From assembly GCA_963737285.1 (NCBI GenBank), contig CAVTRT010000002.1, positions 1 through 64,000 of the forward strand: a stretch of DNA of 64,000 bases, read 5' to 3'. Position 1 is the stretch's first letter. Each line of letters begins with the position of its first letter. Shown here in pieces: positions 51,625 to 61,207 of this stretch. The stretch comes from Trebonia sp963737285 (GTDB taxonomy: Bacteria > Actinomycetota > Actinomycetes > Streptosporangiales > Streptosporangiaceae). The notes under the pieces were generated by a model. That model was not told the origin of the DNA and did no database searches. It saw only the letters and a list, made by a program, of their open reading frames with translations. A program made the translations under genes and the position numbers.

Positions 51625-52728
51625 ATGAGTGACGCGCTCAAGGAGCTGACCGAGGCGGGAGTCTCGGTATGGCTGGACGACATCAGCCGGGACCGGCTGC
51701 GCACTGGCAACCTCAAGGAACTGATCGACAAGTTCCACGTGCGCGGCGTGACGTCGAACCCGACGATCTTCGCCGGCGCGCTGAGCAAGGGCAACGCCTA
51801 CGACGAGCAGACCGCCGATCTGAAGCTGCGCGGCGTCACCGTCGAGGAGGCAGCCCGGATGATCACCACCTACGACATCCGCTGGGCCGCCGACGTGCTG
51901 CGGCCGGTCTACGACGCTACCGACGGCCTCGACGGCCGGGTGTCGCTCGAGGTCGACCCGCGCCTAGCCCGCGAGACCGCGCCGACCATCGCCGAGGCCA
52001 AGCAGTTGTGGTGGCTGGTGGACCGGCCGAACGTGTTCATCAAGATCCCGGCGACCGCCGAGGGCATCCCGGCCATCACCGAGACGCTCAGCCACGGGAT
52101 CAGCGTGAACGTGACGCTGATCTTCTCCCTGGAGCGGTACGGCGATGTCATCGACGCCTACTACGCCGGCTTGGAGAAGGCCGCCGCGAACGGGCATGAC
52201 ATCAGCAAGATCGCGTCCGTCGCGAGCTTCTTCGTCAGCCGGGTGGACACCGAGGTGGACAAGCGGCTGGACAAGCTGGGCACGGACGAGGCCCGCAGCC
52301 TCAAGAGCAAGGCGGCCATTGCCAACGCGCGGCTGGCGTACGAGCTGTACGAGAAGAAGCTCGACACCGACCGCTGGCGGGCGCTGGCGGCCAAGGGCGC
52401 GAAGGTGCAGCGGCCGCTGTGGGCGTCTACGTCCACCAAGGACCCGTCGCTGCCCGACACGCTGTACGTGGTGGACCTCGTCACCGCCGACACCGTCAAC
52501 ACGATGCCCGAGGCGACCTTGAAGGCCACGGCCGACCACGGTGTGCTGAAGGGCGACACCGTCCACGGCACCTACGCCGAAAGCAGGGAGCTCTTCGCGA
52601 AGCTCGAGACCCTCGGCATCAGCTACGACGACGTCGTCGAGGTGCTTGAGGACGAGGGCGTGGCCAAGTTCGAGGTCTCGTGGAACGAGCTCCTCCAGAC
52701 CATTCGCGCCGAGCTAGCTACCAAGTAG
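51625..52728 (+). CDS. tal: Transaldolase
   Basis: 367 residues, the length of the actinobacterial (TalB subfamily 2) enzyme. Start MSDALKELTEAGVSVWLDDI. Schiff-base Lys140 is in NVFIKIPAT, and GVTSNPTIF is the family signature. It moves dihydroxyacetone units between sedoheptulose-7-P and glyceraldehyde-3-P. The gene follows tkt by 89 bases and precedes zwf. Confidence 0.96.
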   Translation: MSDALKELTEAGVSVWLDDISRDRLRTGNLKELIDKFHVRGVTSNPTIFAGALSKGNAYDEQTADLKLRGVTVEEAARMITTYDIRWAADVLRPVYDATDGLDGRVSLEVDPRLARETAPTIAEAKQLWWLVDRPNVFIKIPATAEGIPAITETLSHGISVNVTLIFSLERYGDVIDAYYAGLEKAAANGHDISKIASVASFFVSRVDTEVDKRLDKLGTDEARSLKSKAAIANARLAYELYEKKLDTDRWRALAAKGAKVQRPLWASTSTKDPSLPDTLYVVDLVTADTVNTMPEATLKATADHGVLKGDTVHGTYAESRELFAKLETLGISYDDVVEVLEDEGVAKFEVSWNELLQTIRAELATK

Positions 52729-52800
52729 CGGAACTACCAGGAGGTTCCACGATGGAAGAGCCGAACGCCGGCGCCCGGCGCGGCGCCGGCGAATCCCGGG

Positions 52801-54360
52801 GTGATCGCGACCGCGGGGGATTCAGGCAATCCCCTGCGGGACCCGCGAGACCGCCGGATACCGCGGGTGGCCTGCCCGTGCGTGCTGGTGATGTTTGGTG
52901 TCACCGGTGACCTCGCCAGGAAGAAGCTGCTGCCGGCCGTCTACGACCTGGCGAACCGGGGGCTGCTGCCGCCGGGCTTCTCGCTCGTCGGGTTCGCCAG
53001 GCGAGACTGGGAGCACGAGGATTTCGCCCAGGTCACCTACGAGGCGGTCAAGCAGCACGCGCGGACTCCCTTCCGCGACACCGTGTGGCAGCAGGTTTGC
53101 GAGGGCATCCGCTTCGTGCAAGGCGAGTTTAACGACGACGCGGCGTTTGACGAGCTCGCCTCGACCGTCGCGGAACTGGACGAGGAACGGGGCACCGGCG
53201 GGAACTACGCGTTCTACCTGTCAATCCCGCCGCGGTCCTTCCCGACCGTCGTGCAGCAGCTCAAGCGCTCGGGCCTGTCCGATCCCGGCCCGGACGACCC
53301 GGTCACCGGGCGACGGCCATGGCGGCGCGTCGTGATCGAGAAGCCGTTCGGCCGCGATCTGACGACCGCCCGGGAGCTGAACGACATCGTAGACGCCGTC
53401 TTCCCGGCGCATTCGGTGTTCCGCATCGACCACTACCTGGGCAAGGAGACGGTCCAGAACATTCTGGCCCTGCGCTTCGCCAACACCCTGTACGAGCCGA
53501 TCTGGAATCGCTCGTTCGTGGACCACGTCCAGATCACGATGTCGGAGGACTTCGGGATCGGCGGCCGGGCCGGCTATTACGACGGCATCGGCGCGGCCCG
53601 CGACGTCATCCAGAACCACTTGCTGCAACTGCTCGCGCTGACCACGATGGAAGAGCCGGTGTCGTTCGACGCGGACTCGCTGCGGCAGGAGAAGGGCAAG
53701 GTGCTGTCCGCCGTGCGGCTGCCCGTCGACCTAGCCGCCGGGACCGCCCGCGGCCAGTACGCGGCCGGCTGGCAAGGTGGCCGACAGGTCGCCGGCTACC
53801 TGGAGGAAGAGGGCATCCCGGCCGACTCGCACACCGAGACATACGCGGCGGTCCGGCTGACTGTCGACACCCGCCGGTGGGCGGGCGTGCCGTTCTACCT
53901 GCGCACCGGCAAGCGGCTGACCCGGCGGATGACCGAGATCGCGCTGATCTTCCAGGGCGCACCGCACCTGCCGTTCGCCGCCACCGATACCAAGGAGCTC
54001 GGCAAGAACGCCCTGGTCATCCGCGTCCAGCCGGATGAGGGCGTGACAGTGCGATTCGGCTCGAAGGTACCGGGCAGCGCCATGGAGGTCCGGGACGTCA
54101 ACATGGACTTCGCCTATGGCGAGTCTTTCACCGAGTCGTCGCCGGAAGCCTATGAGCGGCTGATCCTCGACGTGCTGATTGGCGACCCGCCGCTGTTTCC
54201 CCGGCAGGAGGAGGTCGAGCTGTCCTGGCGGATCCTCGACCCGATCGAGGAGTTCTGGGCCGAGCACACCAAGCCGGAGCAGTACAGCTCCGGCGGCCCT
54301 GGCCCCGCTTCCGCCGATGCCCTGATGGCCCGCGACGGCCGTGCCTGGCGCCGGCTCTAG
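52801..54360 (+). CDS. zwf: Glucose-6-phosphate 1-dehydrogenase
   Basis: 519 residues from GTG 52801. NADP-binding FGVTGDLARKK (residues ~33-43), active-site RIDHYLGKE, and EKPFGRDL are intact. It catalyses the first oxidative step to 6-phosphogluconolactone and NADPH. The best ribosome site (GGAGG, 52740-52744) serves ATG 52752 in another frame. That frame gives MEEPNAGARRGAGES and would join this one if one base were removed near the GGGG at 52798-52801, so the true start is probably 52752 and an indel error is likely. Confidence 0.93.
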   Translation: MIATAGDSGNPLRDPRDRRIPRVACPCVLVMFGVTGDLARKKLLPAVYDLANRGLLPPGFSLVGFARRDWEHEDFAQVTYEAVKQHARTPFRDTVWQQVCEGIRFVQGEFNDDAAFDELASTVAELDEERGTGGNYAFYLSIPPRSFPTVVQQLKRSGLSDPGPDDPVTGRRPWRRVVIEKPFGRDLTTARELNDIVDAVFPAHSVFRIDHYLGKETVQNILALRFANTLYEPIWNRSFVDHVQITMSEDFGIGGRAGYYDGIGAARDVIQNHLLQLLALTTMEEPVSFDADSLRQEKGKVLSAVRLPVDLAAGTARGQYAAGWQGGRQVAGYLEEEGIPADSHTETYAAVRLTVDTRRWAGVPFYLRTGKRLTRRMTEIALIFQGAPHLPFAATDTKELGKNALVIRVQPDEGVTVRFGSKVPGSAMEVRDVNMDFAYGESFTESSPEAYERLILDVLIGDPPLFPRQEEVELSWRILDPIEEFWAEHTKPEQYSSGGPGPASADALMARDGRAWRRL

Positions 54361-54375
54361 GAGGGGCGACAGACA

Positions 54376-55311
54376 ATGACGATCGACCTGACCGACACCA
54401 CGACCGGCGCGATCAGCCACGCGCTCATGGAGGCACGCCGCAGGCTCGGCGGCATGACCATGGGCATGGTGCTGACGCTCATCATCGTGACCGACGAGGC
54501 CGCGCAGTACGACGCGATCCGGGCGGCCAACCAGGCCGCCCGCGAGCACCCTGCCCGGATCCTCGCCGTGATCACCCGCAAGCCTAAGTCCGACTCCAGG
54601 CTCGACGCCGAGATCCGGGTGGGCGAGACGTCGCCTGGCGAGACCATCGTGCTGCGTATGTACGGCCCGCTTGGCCAGCACGCTGACTCGGTCGTGGCAC
54701 CGCTGCTGGTGCCCGATGTCCCGGTGGTCACCTGGTGGCCCGACGAGCCGCCGATGAACCCGGCCGCGGCGCCGCTGGGCGCGCTGGCACAGCGCCGGGT
54801 GACCGACTCGGCAGCCACCGACGCCGACGCCCGCCAGATCCTCACTCGGCTTGCCAAGGCGTACTCTCCGGGCGACACGGACTTCGGCTGGACGCGGGCC
54901 ACGCCGTGGCGCTCGGTGATCGCGGCCACCGTCGACCAGCACATGCCGCCGCTACGGGGGGTCTGTGTCGAGGCGGAGCCGGGCAACCCGACCGCCGACC
55001 TGATCGCCGCATGGCTCGGCCACCGGCTGTCCATCCCAGTGCGCCGCAGCGACTCGGCGGGCCCGGGCATCACGGCGGTCACCTTCGATACCGAGTCGGG
55101 TGACTTGTCGCTGCTGCGGACGGACGGCCGCACCGCCACCTTGTGCTGGCCAGGGCGGCAAGCCCGGAGCGTGGCCCTGCACCGGCGCGACACCGCCGAG
55201 TTGCTGGCCGAGGAACTGCGCAGGCTCGACCCTGACGAGGTCTACGCGGAGACCCTGCGTGCCCTCGGTTGGAGCCTGCAGCCGAGCGACCTGTGGACGG
55301 CCGATGCGTAA
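54376..55311 (+). CDS. opcA: OpcA, assembly/activator protein of glucose-6-phosphate dehydrogenase
   Basis: 311 residues from ATG 54376 with GGAGGGG upstream, 15 bases after zwf. OpcA-like features are RILAVITRKPKSDSRLDAEI, VPDVPVVTWWPDEPP, TDFGWTRATPWR and LVHRL-like C-terminal strands. In actinobacteria and cyanobacteria OpcA binds and activates Zwf. Its position between zwf and pgl fits that role exactly. Confidence 0.94.
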   Translation: MTIDLTDTTTGAISHALMEARRRLGGMTMGMVLTLIIVTDEAAQYDAIRAANQAAREHPARILAVITRKPKSDSRLDAEIRVGETSPGETIVLRMYGPLGQHADSVVAPLLVPDVPVVTWWPDEPPMNPAAAPLGALAQRRVTDSAATDADARQILTRLAKAYSPGDTDFGWTRATPWRSVIAATVDQHMPPLRGVCVEAEPGNPTADLIAAWLGHRLSIPVRRSDSAGPGITAVTFDTESGDLSLLRTDGRTATLCWPGRQARSVALHRRDTAELLAEELRRLDPDEVYAETLRALGWSLQPSDLWTADA

Positions 55312-55346
55312 GCGAGCGGGAAGCACCCGCGTGAGGAGGTCAACTA

Positions 55347-56123
55347 GTGACCGCTACTCCTGAGATCCTCGTCCACTCCAGCGGGGCACTGCTCGCGAAG
55401 GCGGCCGCCGCCCGGCTCGTCACCCGGCTAGTGGACGCGGTATACGCGACCGGCCGCGCCCACCTGGTGCTGACCGGGGGCGGCATCGGCACCGCGGTCC
55501 TCGCCGAGCTGGCCGCCGCGCCTGCCAGGGACGCGGTCGACTGGCAGGCCGTGGACTTCTGGTGGGGCGACGAGCGGTTCACCCCCAGCGGGCACCCGGA
55601 CCGGAACGAGACAGGCGCCTGGGCCGCGCTGCTTGACAAGATCGACATCGACCCGGCCAGGGTGCACCCGATGCCGGGCCCGGACGGCCCCGACGGCGAT
55701 AACCCGGAAGCCGCCGCCGCCCGGTACGCGGCCGAGCTGGCCGCCGCGACCAGGCCGGAGGACCACGGTCCCGTCCCGGCGTTCGATGTCCTCATGCTCG
55801 GCATCGGCCCGGAGGGGCACGTCGCGTCCCTGTTCCCGGCCCTGCCGGCGGTGCATGACAACCGTCCGGTCGTCGCGGTGCGCGGCTCCCCCAAGCCGCC
55901 GCCGACCAGGATCTCGCTGACCTTCCCGTCGATCCAGGCGGCCCGCGAGGTCTGGATCCTGGCCTCGGGCGCGGAGAAATCCGAGGCGGTCGGGCTGGCC
56001 CTGTCCGGCGCGGGCCCGGTGGAGATGCCGGCCGCCGGGGCGCGCGGCCGGCAGCGCACGCTGTTCCTGCTCGATGCCGCCGCCGCGGCTAAGGTCCCGC
56101 ACGACCTCGGCCGGGTCGGCTAG
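55347..56123 (+). CDS. pgl: 6-phosphogluconolactonase
   Basis: 258 residues from GTG 55347 with GAGGAGG. Typical DevB/Pgl motifs: VLTGGGIGTAVLAEL, VDFWWGDERFTP, FDVLMLGIGPEGHVASLFP (with active-site His) and LTFPSIQAAREVWILASGAEK. It hydrolyses 6-phosphogluconolactone, the product of Zwf. Last gene of the pentose-phosphate block. A hairpin follows. Confidence 0.95.
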   Translation: MTATPEILVHSSGALLAKAAAARLVTRLVDAVYATGRAHLVLTGGGIGTAVLAELAAAPARDAVDWQAVDFWWGDERFTPSGHPDRNETGAWAALLDKIDIDPARVHPMPGPDGPDGDNPEAAAARYAAELAAATRPEDHGPVPAFDVLMLGIGPEGHVASLFPALPAVHDNRPVVAVRGSPKPPPTRISLTFPSIQAAREVWILASGAEKSEAVGLALSGAGPVEMPAAGARGRQRTLFLLDAAAAAKVPHDLGRVG

Positions 56124-56141
56124 ATCCTTCGTCCGCGCGAT

Positions 56142-56180
56142 CCGGGGCCGACGCGATCCGCACGCGGAGCGCGGCCCCGG
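56142..56180. terminator. Hairpin between pgl and glycosyltransferase genes
   Basis: CCGGGGCCG (56142-56150) pairs with CGGCCCCGG (56172-56180) across a 21-base spacer with some inner symmetry. It ends two converging transcripts. Confidence 0.6.
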
Positions 56181-56203
56181 TACCGGCGCTGCACGGCAAC
56201 CGG

Positions 56204-57778
56204 TCAGCTAGCCTCACGCTGGAAAGGCGGCCGGGCGCGGATCCAGCCGATGAGGCTGCCCCGCTCGGCGAAGGCCAGGCCTGCCGCCAGGCAGGTGGCG
56301 GGGACTGCGGCCAGGACATACCGGTAGCTGAAGCCTGCCGTCATCGGAGGGATTACGATCAGCGCCGCTCCGATGAGCCAGGGCAGTAGCGCGGGGCCTC
56401 CCCAGCCCCAGCGGGCCCGGACTGGGTCCCCGGCCCGGCGACGGCGCGCGGCGCGAAGCACCCCGGCTAGGCCCGTCAACAGCAATAGCCCGAGGAAGGG
56501 CCCACGCAGGTAGGCCTGCTTCTCGTAGAGCTGCAGGAACCCGGCCCAGGGCTGGACAATGGTCGGGCGGCCGAGGGAGGGACCGCCATAATCGGTGGCG
56601 GCGGCAAGGTTCGTCTGGTTGGCAGTCACCCATGCCGGCACCGTCGCGGTGGTGTCCTCGAAGCGGAACAGGTAGCCAGATCCGGCTAGATCGGACTGGA
56701 ACCGGTGCCAGCCGAAGGTCCGCCACGTGTCGTCGGCGACGACCGCGACGTAGTCCAGCGGCTGGGCCACCACTGCACGCTCAGCGAACTTGCTGGTCAA
56801 AGACTCAACATACGGGGTGAACCGGTAGATGTTGTTGGTCCCGGTCAGCTCTCCGAGCGGGGTGTCATTGGCCCACAGGTACTCCTGGGAACTGCCCCGC
56901 TCGCCGGGCGGGCGCGGGTCGCATAGCACCTTCAGGGATGGCGGCGGGTTCATCGTCGAGCATTTAGCGAAGCTGCTGACCCGGCTGTAGAGGAAGGTGC
57001 CCGACGACTCGGTGATCGCGTAGGTGCCGTAGGTCACGTGGAACCATGCCATGTACCCGGCGATCGGGATGACGCCGGCGACCAGCGTGGCGAGTAGGCG
57101 ACGCCAGCCGACCCGGCGCAAGAGCAGAACGACCACGAACACGACGAGCAGTGGCTCGCCCGTCCCCCGAACGGTGGCCGAGTAGCCGACGAGCAGCCCG
57201 GCGACGATGACAGCCCACAAGGGCGGCCGCTCCCACCAGCACAGCAGGATCACCGCCGCGAGGATGAGCGTGGTGAACAGCGTGTCCGCGGCGATCATGT
57301 GCTCGAGTTGCATCTCCCACACGTCGAAGAGCACGGGCAGCGCCGGGATCGTCGCACCCCACCAGGGCAGGCCACGGCGGCGGAGCAGAGCGTAGATGGC
57401 CACGCCCATCCCCAGTCCCATCAGTGCCTGCAGGCCGGTCACCAGGGCCAGGCTATGGAACCGCAGCAGCAGCCGCAGGAAGAACGGATAGCCGTTCGCC
57501 CGGACCACGTCCGGCTTCATGGTCAGCGCGTCGGTGATGTAGTTGTAGGAGTCGTTGAAGAACATCGCGGGCGGGTAACCCAGCATCACGATGCCCCGGA
57601 TAGCCGTGGCAAGCAGGAGCAGGACGGCGAACGGCCAGTGCCCGGTCGGCATTCCCCGCAGCCAGCCACGCGGGGAGCGCCACGGGACGGCCCGTTGCTG
57701 GACAGCGGACCGGTCATCCTGTGAAATTCTGACCGGCAGCGTACCCTCCTGTTGTCGCGGCAAACGGGATAGTGCCAC
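56204..57778 (-). CDS. Integral membrane glycosyltransferase-like protein (GT-C/ArnT-type)
   Basis: 524 residues with about ten membrane helices, starting at WPFAVLLLLATAIRGIVMLG. The first outer loop has FNDSYNYITDALTM, with the acidic residues of GT-C enzymes (usually DE or DD) only partly matched. A large outer domain (~residues 255-400) lies between helices, with RFTPYVESLTSKFAERAV and a short tail. GT-C enzymes transfer sugars from polyprenyl-phosphate carriers to proteins or lipids outside the membrane. Neither acceptor nor donor can be told. It may be only a distant family member. Confidence 0.7.
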   Translation of the reverse strand: MALSRLPRQQEGTLPVRISQDDRSAVQQRAVPWRSPRGWLRGMPTGHWPFAVLLLLATAIRGIVMLGYPPAMFFNDSYNYITDALTMKPDVVRANGYPFFLRLLLRFHSLALVTGLQALMGLGMGVAIYALLRRRGLPWWGATIPALPVLFDVWEMQLEHMIAADTLFTTLILAAVILLCWWERPPLWAVIVAGLLVGYSATVRGTGEPLLVVFVVVLLLRRVGWRRLLATLVAGVIPIAGYMAWFHVTYGTYAITESSGTFLYSRVSSFAKCSTMNPPPSLKVLCDPRPPGERGSSQEYLWANDTPLGELTGTNNIYRFTPYVESLTSKFAERAVVAQPLDYVAVVADDTWRTFGWHRFQSDLAGSGYLFRFEDTTATVPAWVTANQTNLAAATDYGGPSLGRPTIVQPWAGFLQLYEKQAYLRGPFLGLLLLTGLAGVLRAARRRRAGDPVRARWGWGGPALLPWLIGAALIVIPPMTAGFSYRYVLAAVPATCLAAGLAFAERGSLIGWIRARPPFQREAS

Positions 57779-57872
57779 GACGCTACAACATGAGCCTGAG
57801 AAGATCCTTACTAGATCGTAAGTGTGTTGCCTTCCCCTTAGCTACTTTAACACGTACTGTCACATAACTCTC

Positions 57873-58478
57873 TCAGCGGCCCCCGCCACGGCGGCCAGCC
57901 GACGCGACCACCACCAGCACCACCAGTGCGATCACGAAGGCGATCGCGCCACCGTCGGACCTCATGACCAGGGCGAACAGCACCCACATGCCGACGACGG
58001 GCAGCAGCGGTCTGACCACACGGCCCCGCTGCGGGGGACGCCCTGGCTCCAGCGGCTGGAGAGGCTGGCCAGGCTCCTGTGGCTGCCCCCCGCCGGGCGG
58101 CTGGAAAGGATACGGTGGCTGGCCGGGATACAAGGGCCGCCCGGAGAACGGCGGATGCTCGGGAAAAGGCGTCCCTGAGCCTGGCTGCGTCCCTGAGCCT
58201 AGCTGCGCTCCGGGGCCTAGCTGCGCTCCGGGGCCTGGCTGCGGCGCGGGCGCGTCCGGAGGGAGCGCGCCCGCCGGCAAGTCGCTGCCAAGGACCGGCT
58301 GAACAGGCAGGTCCCCGGTCAGCTCACGCAGGTCACCCCAGGTTAGCCCTGCATAGGCCGCCGTAGTCCGCTCCTGAAACTCCTCAAGGCTCAGCCGTCC
58401 TTCGCTGTAGGCGTCCCTGAGCGTGCTAACCACAGCGTCCCTGTCGCGATCCGACGCCCGGATGTGCTCACTGGCCAT
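57873..58478 (-). CDS. DUF1707 protein with Pro/Gly-rich linker and two membrane helices
   Basis: 201 residues from ATG 58478. The DUF1707 domain IRASDRDRDAVVSTLRDAYS...LSLEEFQERTTAAYAGLTWGDL covers residues ~4-57. A long Pro/Gly/Gln linker includes near repeats PGPGAQLGPGAQLGSGTQPG. Two C-terminal helices are MWVLFALVMR and AIAFVIALVVLVVVASAG. DUF1707 occurs next to envelope-stress or membrane proteins in actinobacteria. The function is unknown. It is divergent from the ion-channel gene. Confidence 0.82.
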   Translation of the reverse strand: MASEHIRASDRDRDAVVSTLRDAYSEGRLSLEEFQERTTAAYAGLTWGDLRELTGDLPVQPVLGSDLPAGALPPDAPAPQPGPGAQLGPGAQLGSGTQPGSGTPFPEHPPFSGRPLYPGQPPYPFQPPGGGQPQEPGQPLQPLEPGRPPQRGRVVRPLLPVVGMWVLFALVMRSDGGAIAFVIALVVLVVVASAGRRGGGR

Positions 58479-58539
58479 TAGACGGGCCCTCCTATCCACT
58501 GGAGCAGTCCGTTTCCCATGGTACCGGGGGCCTTTGCAT

Positions 58540-60344
58540 ATGATCCTGCCCATGCCCGCGCTTCCCCAGTCCGGCAATCACTTCATCGTCTGCGGCGATG
58601 GCCCCCTCGCCTACCGCATCACTGAGGAACTGACCTCACGCTACCGCGAGCAGGTCACGGTTATCCGGCCGTCGCGCCGCAGGGGCTCTGGGCCGCGCAT
58701 CAGCACGCTCCCTGGCGTCCGCGTGCTGGAGCGCCGGGAACTGACCGACCAGGCGTTCACCGATGCCGGTATCACTTCGGCGCGGGCCGTGGCGCTGCTG
58801 TGGCAGGAAGACATCGTCAACTTTCACGCCGCGCTGCGCGCCCAGGACCTCAACCCCGCGATCCGGCTCGTCGTAGCCGTGTTCAACACCCGGCTGGCCG
58901 AGCACTTCGGCGCCTTCTTCACCGACTGCACGGTGCTGTCTGGCACCGAGATGGCGGCCCCGGCGTTCGTGGCCGCCGCGCTCGGCGGCCCGCTCCCAGC
59001 CACGTTGAGGTCTTTGGCCGCACTTTGTATGTCGCCCGGCGTGCGGATGTCTCGGCGGAGCATGTGGTCTGCGGGATCGTCGCGGTTCCCGGCGACCCAG
59101 CGGGCGCGACTCGGCTGCTGCCGCCCGGGATGCGCTATATCGAGCCAGATGCCGACCCGAACATGACCCGGCCCGACCGGCCGTCCACGCCCCGCAACGA
59201 GCCGCTCGTCCTCGCCGTGGCGAACGGCGAACGGCGAGATCCGCTCGCACGCCAGCGCCACCCGATGCGGGCCGCGCTCGCGACAGCGCGACGGGTAGCC
59301 AAGAACAAGTACGGCCTTGTCTTCGCCGTGCTGCTCGCCGTGATCGTGGCCGGGTTCGCCCTCATCCTCAGCGCGTATTACCCCAAGGCCCACGCGACGT
59401 ACTCCGTCAGCAACGCAGCCTACCTGGCGATCATGGACCTGGCCGGGTCCGCCCTCACCAGCGTGTCGCTGAGTGGCCCGGAGAAGCTGTCCCAGGTCAT
59501 TCTCACCATCGACGGCCTGGCGTTCCTGCCGGTCGTAACCGCCCTCATCGTCGGCGCCCGGGTGACCGGGTCGCTGCGCGGCGAGCCGAAGCCGCCGGGC
59601 GGGCACATCATCGTGGCGGGCCTTGGCAACGTCGGCACCAAGGTCATCACCGAACTGCACGCCCTCGGCTTCGACGTGGTCTGCGTCGACCCCGATCCGG
59701 CGGCCCAGGGCATCGCGGTCGCTCGCCGGCTCGGCCTGCCCGTCGTGATCGGGGAGGGCTTCGCCGAAGATACCCTGCGGGCGGCCGGCATCGACACCAG
59801 CACCGCGCTAGTCTCCGTGACCAGCAACGACATCGTGAACCTCGAGACCGCCCTGCAGGCCCACGCGCTGCGCGAGGACCTGCGCATCGTGCTGCGCATG
59901 TTCGACGACGACCTGGCTCGACGGGTCCAGCAGACCATAGGGAACATCGTGTCCCGGAGCGTTTCCTACATGGCCGCCCCCGCCTTCGCCGTGGCCATGC
60001 TGGAGCACTCGGTGCTATGCACGATCGCCGTCGGGCGCCACGTCCTGCTGATTGCCGACGTCCGCGTCACTGACAGCGCCGACCTGATCGGCAAGCGACT
60101 CGTCGACATGGAAGACGACGGGCTCGCGCGGATCCTAGCACTGCAGGCACGGGGGACCCACCGGCCCGACTGGGAACCTCAACGTGATTACGAATTGGCC
60201 ACGGGCGACCGTGTCATTGTGGTAGCCACCAGAGCTGGACTCAGTCGTTTCCTCTCCGGCACCAGGTCATCCTTATCGCCCTGCGCACCAGTAACGGAAT
60301 CTCGTCCAGGTCTCGCGTGGGAGATCCTCGCAGCGTTACGCTGA
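58540..60344 (+). CDS. RCK/TrkA-N ion channel-like protein, one frameshift
   Basis: ATG 58540 with a G-run ribosome site. The first part has a Rossmann-like TrkA-N domain (HFIVCGDGPLAYRITEELTS). At about 58988 a G run is one base short. The corrected frame continues SHVEVFGRTLYVARRADVS, a membrane segment (YGLVFAVLLAVIVAGFALIL), a pore-like region (LAGSALTSVSLSGPE), another helix, and a second TrkA-N/RCK domain (GHIIVAGLGNVGTKVITELHA, SVTSNDIVNLETALQAHALR). The ~600-residue double-RCK plan resembles Castor/Pollux-like or other two-helix potassium channels. The ion selectivity is not clear, as no TVGYG filter is visible. Confidence 0.8.
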
Positions 60345-60451
60345 GCGCGTAATCATGCCCGGACGACGGCAGAACAGACATTTCCCGGGGGGCATTCCCC
60401 TTACCCGGGAAGGGGCCACACCGGCCGGGCTGGAAAGCTCGGAGGCATTAT

Positions 60452-61087
60452 ATGAGCGTCAACGAAGACAGCACGGTACAGCCAACAGTTCAGCTCGCAG
60501 TTCCCCCCCCGAGCGGCATCGCGGATCCCGCCCCTCTCGGCCTCGCCGCGTTCGCGCTCACCACGTTCCTGCTTTCCGCCGCCAACGCCGGGTGGATGAC
60601 CTCCGCCACCGGGGGCGCGTTCCTCGGGTACGCGTTCGCCTACGGCGGGCTTGCCCAGTTGCTCGCCGGCATGTGGGAATTCCGGAACCGGAACGTGTTC
60701 GGGGCCACCGCGTTCTCGACGTACGGCGCCTTCTGGATCGGACTCGGCCTGTGGGCCTTGCTCGTGGCGCCGGCCAAGACCAATACGGCTGTGATGATCG
60801 CCCATGACAAAGGCTGGATCCTGCTCGCGTTCGCCATCTTCAACACCTACATGCTGGTGCTGAGCTCGCAACTCGACCTGGGTGTGTTCACCGTGTTCCT
60901 CGCCCTTGAGATCACGGAGGTCCTGCTGTTCATCGGCGGCTTCGCCAACAGCACCGACCTGGTCAAGGCGGGCGGCTACCTCGGCGTCATCACCGCGGTC
61001 GCGGCCTGGTACAGGTCCTTCGCGGGCGTCGCCAACGGGATCGGCGGCAAGATCAAGATCCCGGTCGGCAAGCCGCTGGTCTCCTGA
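60452..61087 (+). CDS. Acetate/succinate transporter, AceTr (GPR1/FUN34/YaaH) family
   Basis: 211 residues from ATG 60452. The family motif appears as ADPAPLGLAAFALTTFLLS (N-P-A-P-L-G-like), followed by six helices including AYGGLAQLLAGMWEFRNRNVFGATAFSTYGAFWIGLG. Members carry acetate, succinate or ammonium. It is flanked by membrane-transport genes and has a Thr/Val/Gln-rich N-terminus. Confidence 0.9.
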   Translation: MSVNEDSTVQPTVQLAVPPPSGIADPAPLGLAAFALTTFLLSAANAGWMTSATGGAFLGYAFAYGGLAQLLAGMWEFRNRNVFGATAFSTYGAFWIGLGLWALLVAPAKTNTAVMIAHDKGWILLAFAIFNTYMLVLSSQLDLGVFTVFLALEITEVLLFIGGFANSTDLVKAGGYLGVITAVAAWYRSFAGVANGIGGKIKIPVGKPLVS

Positions 61088-61207
61088 CAGTTCCCGCCTG
61101 ATCTTCACGCCTGAATCGGGCGTGGATTCCGTTCACCTCGCTCTCGCCGGGTACGGTGGTGCCGGTCAACCTCGGTACCGTATCCGGCGAGACGAGAGGT
61201 TCCCCGT

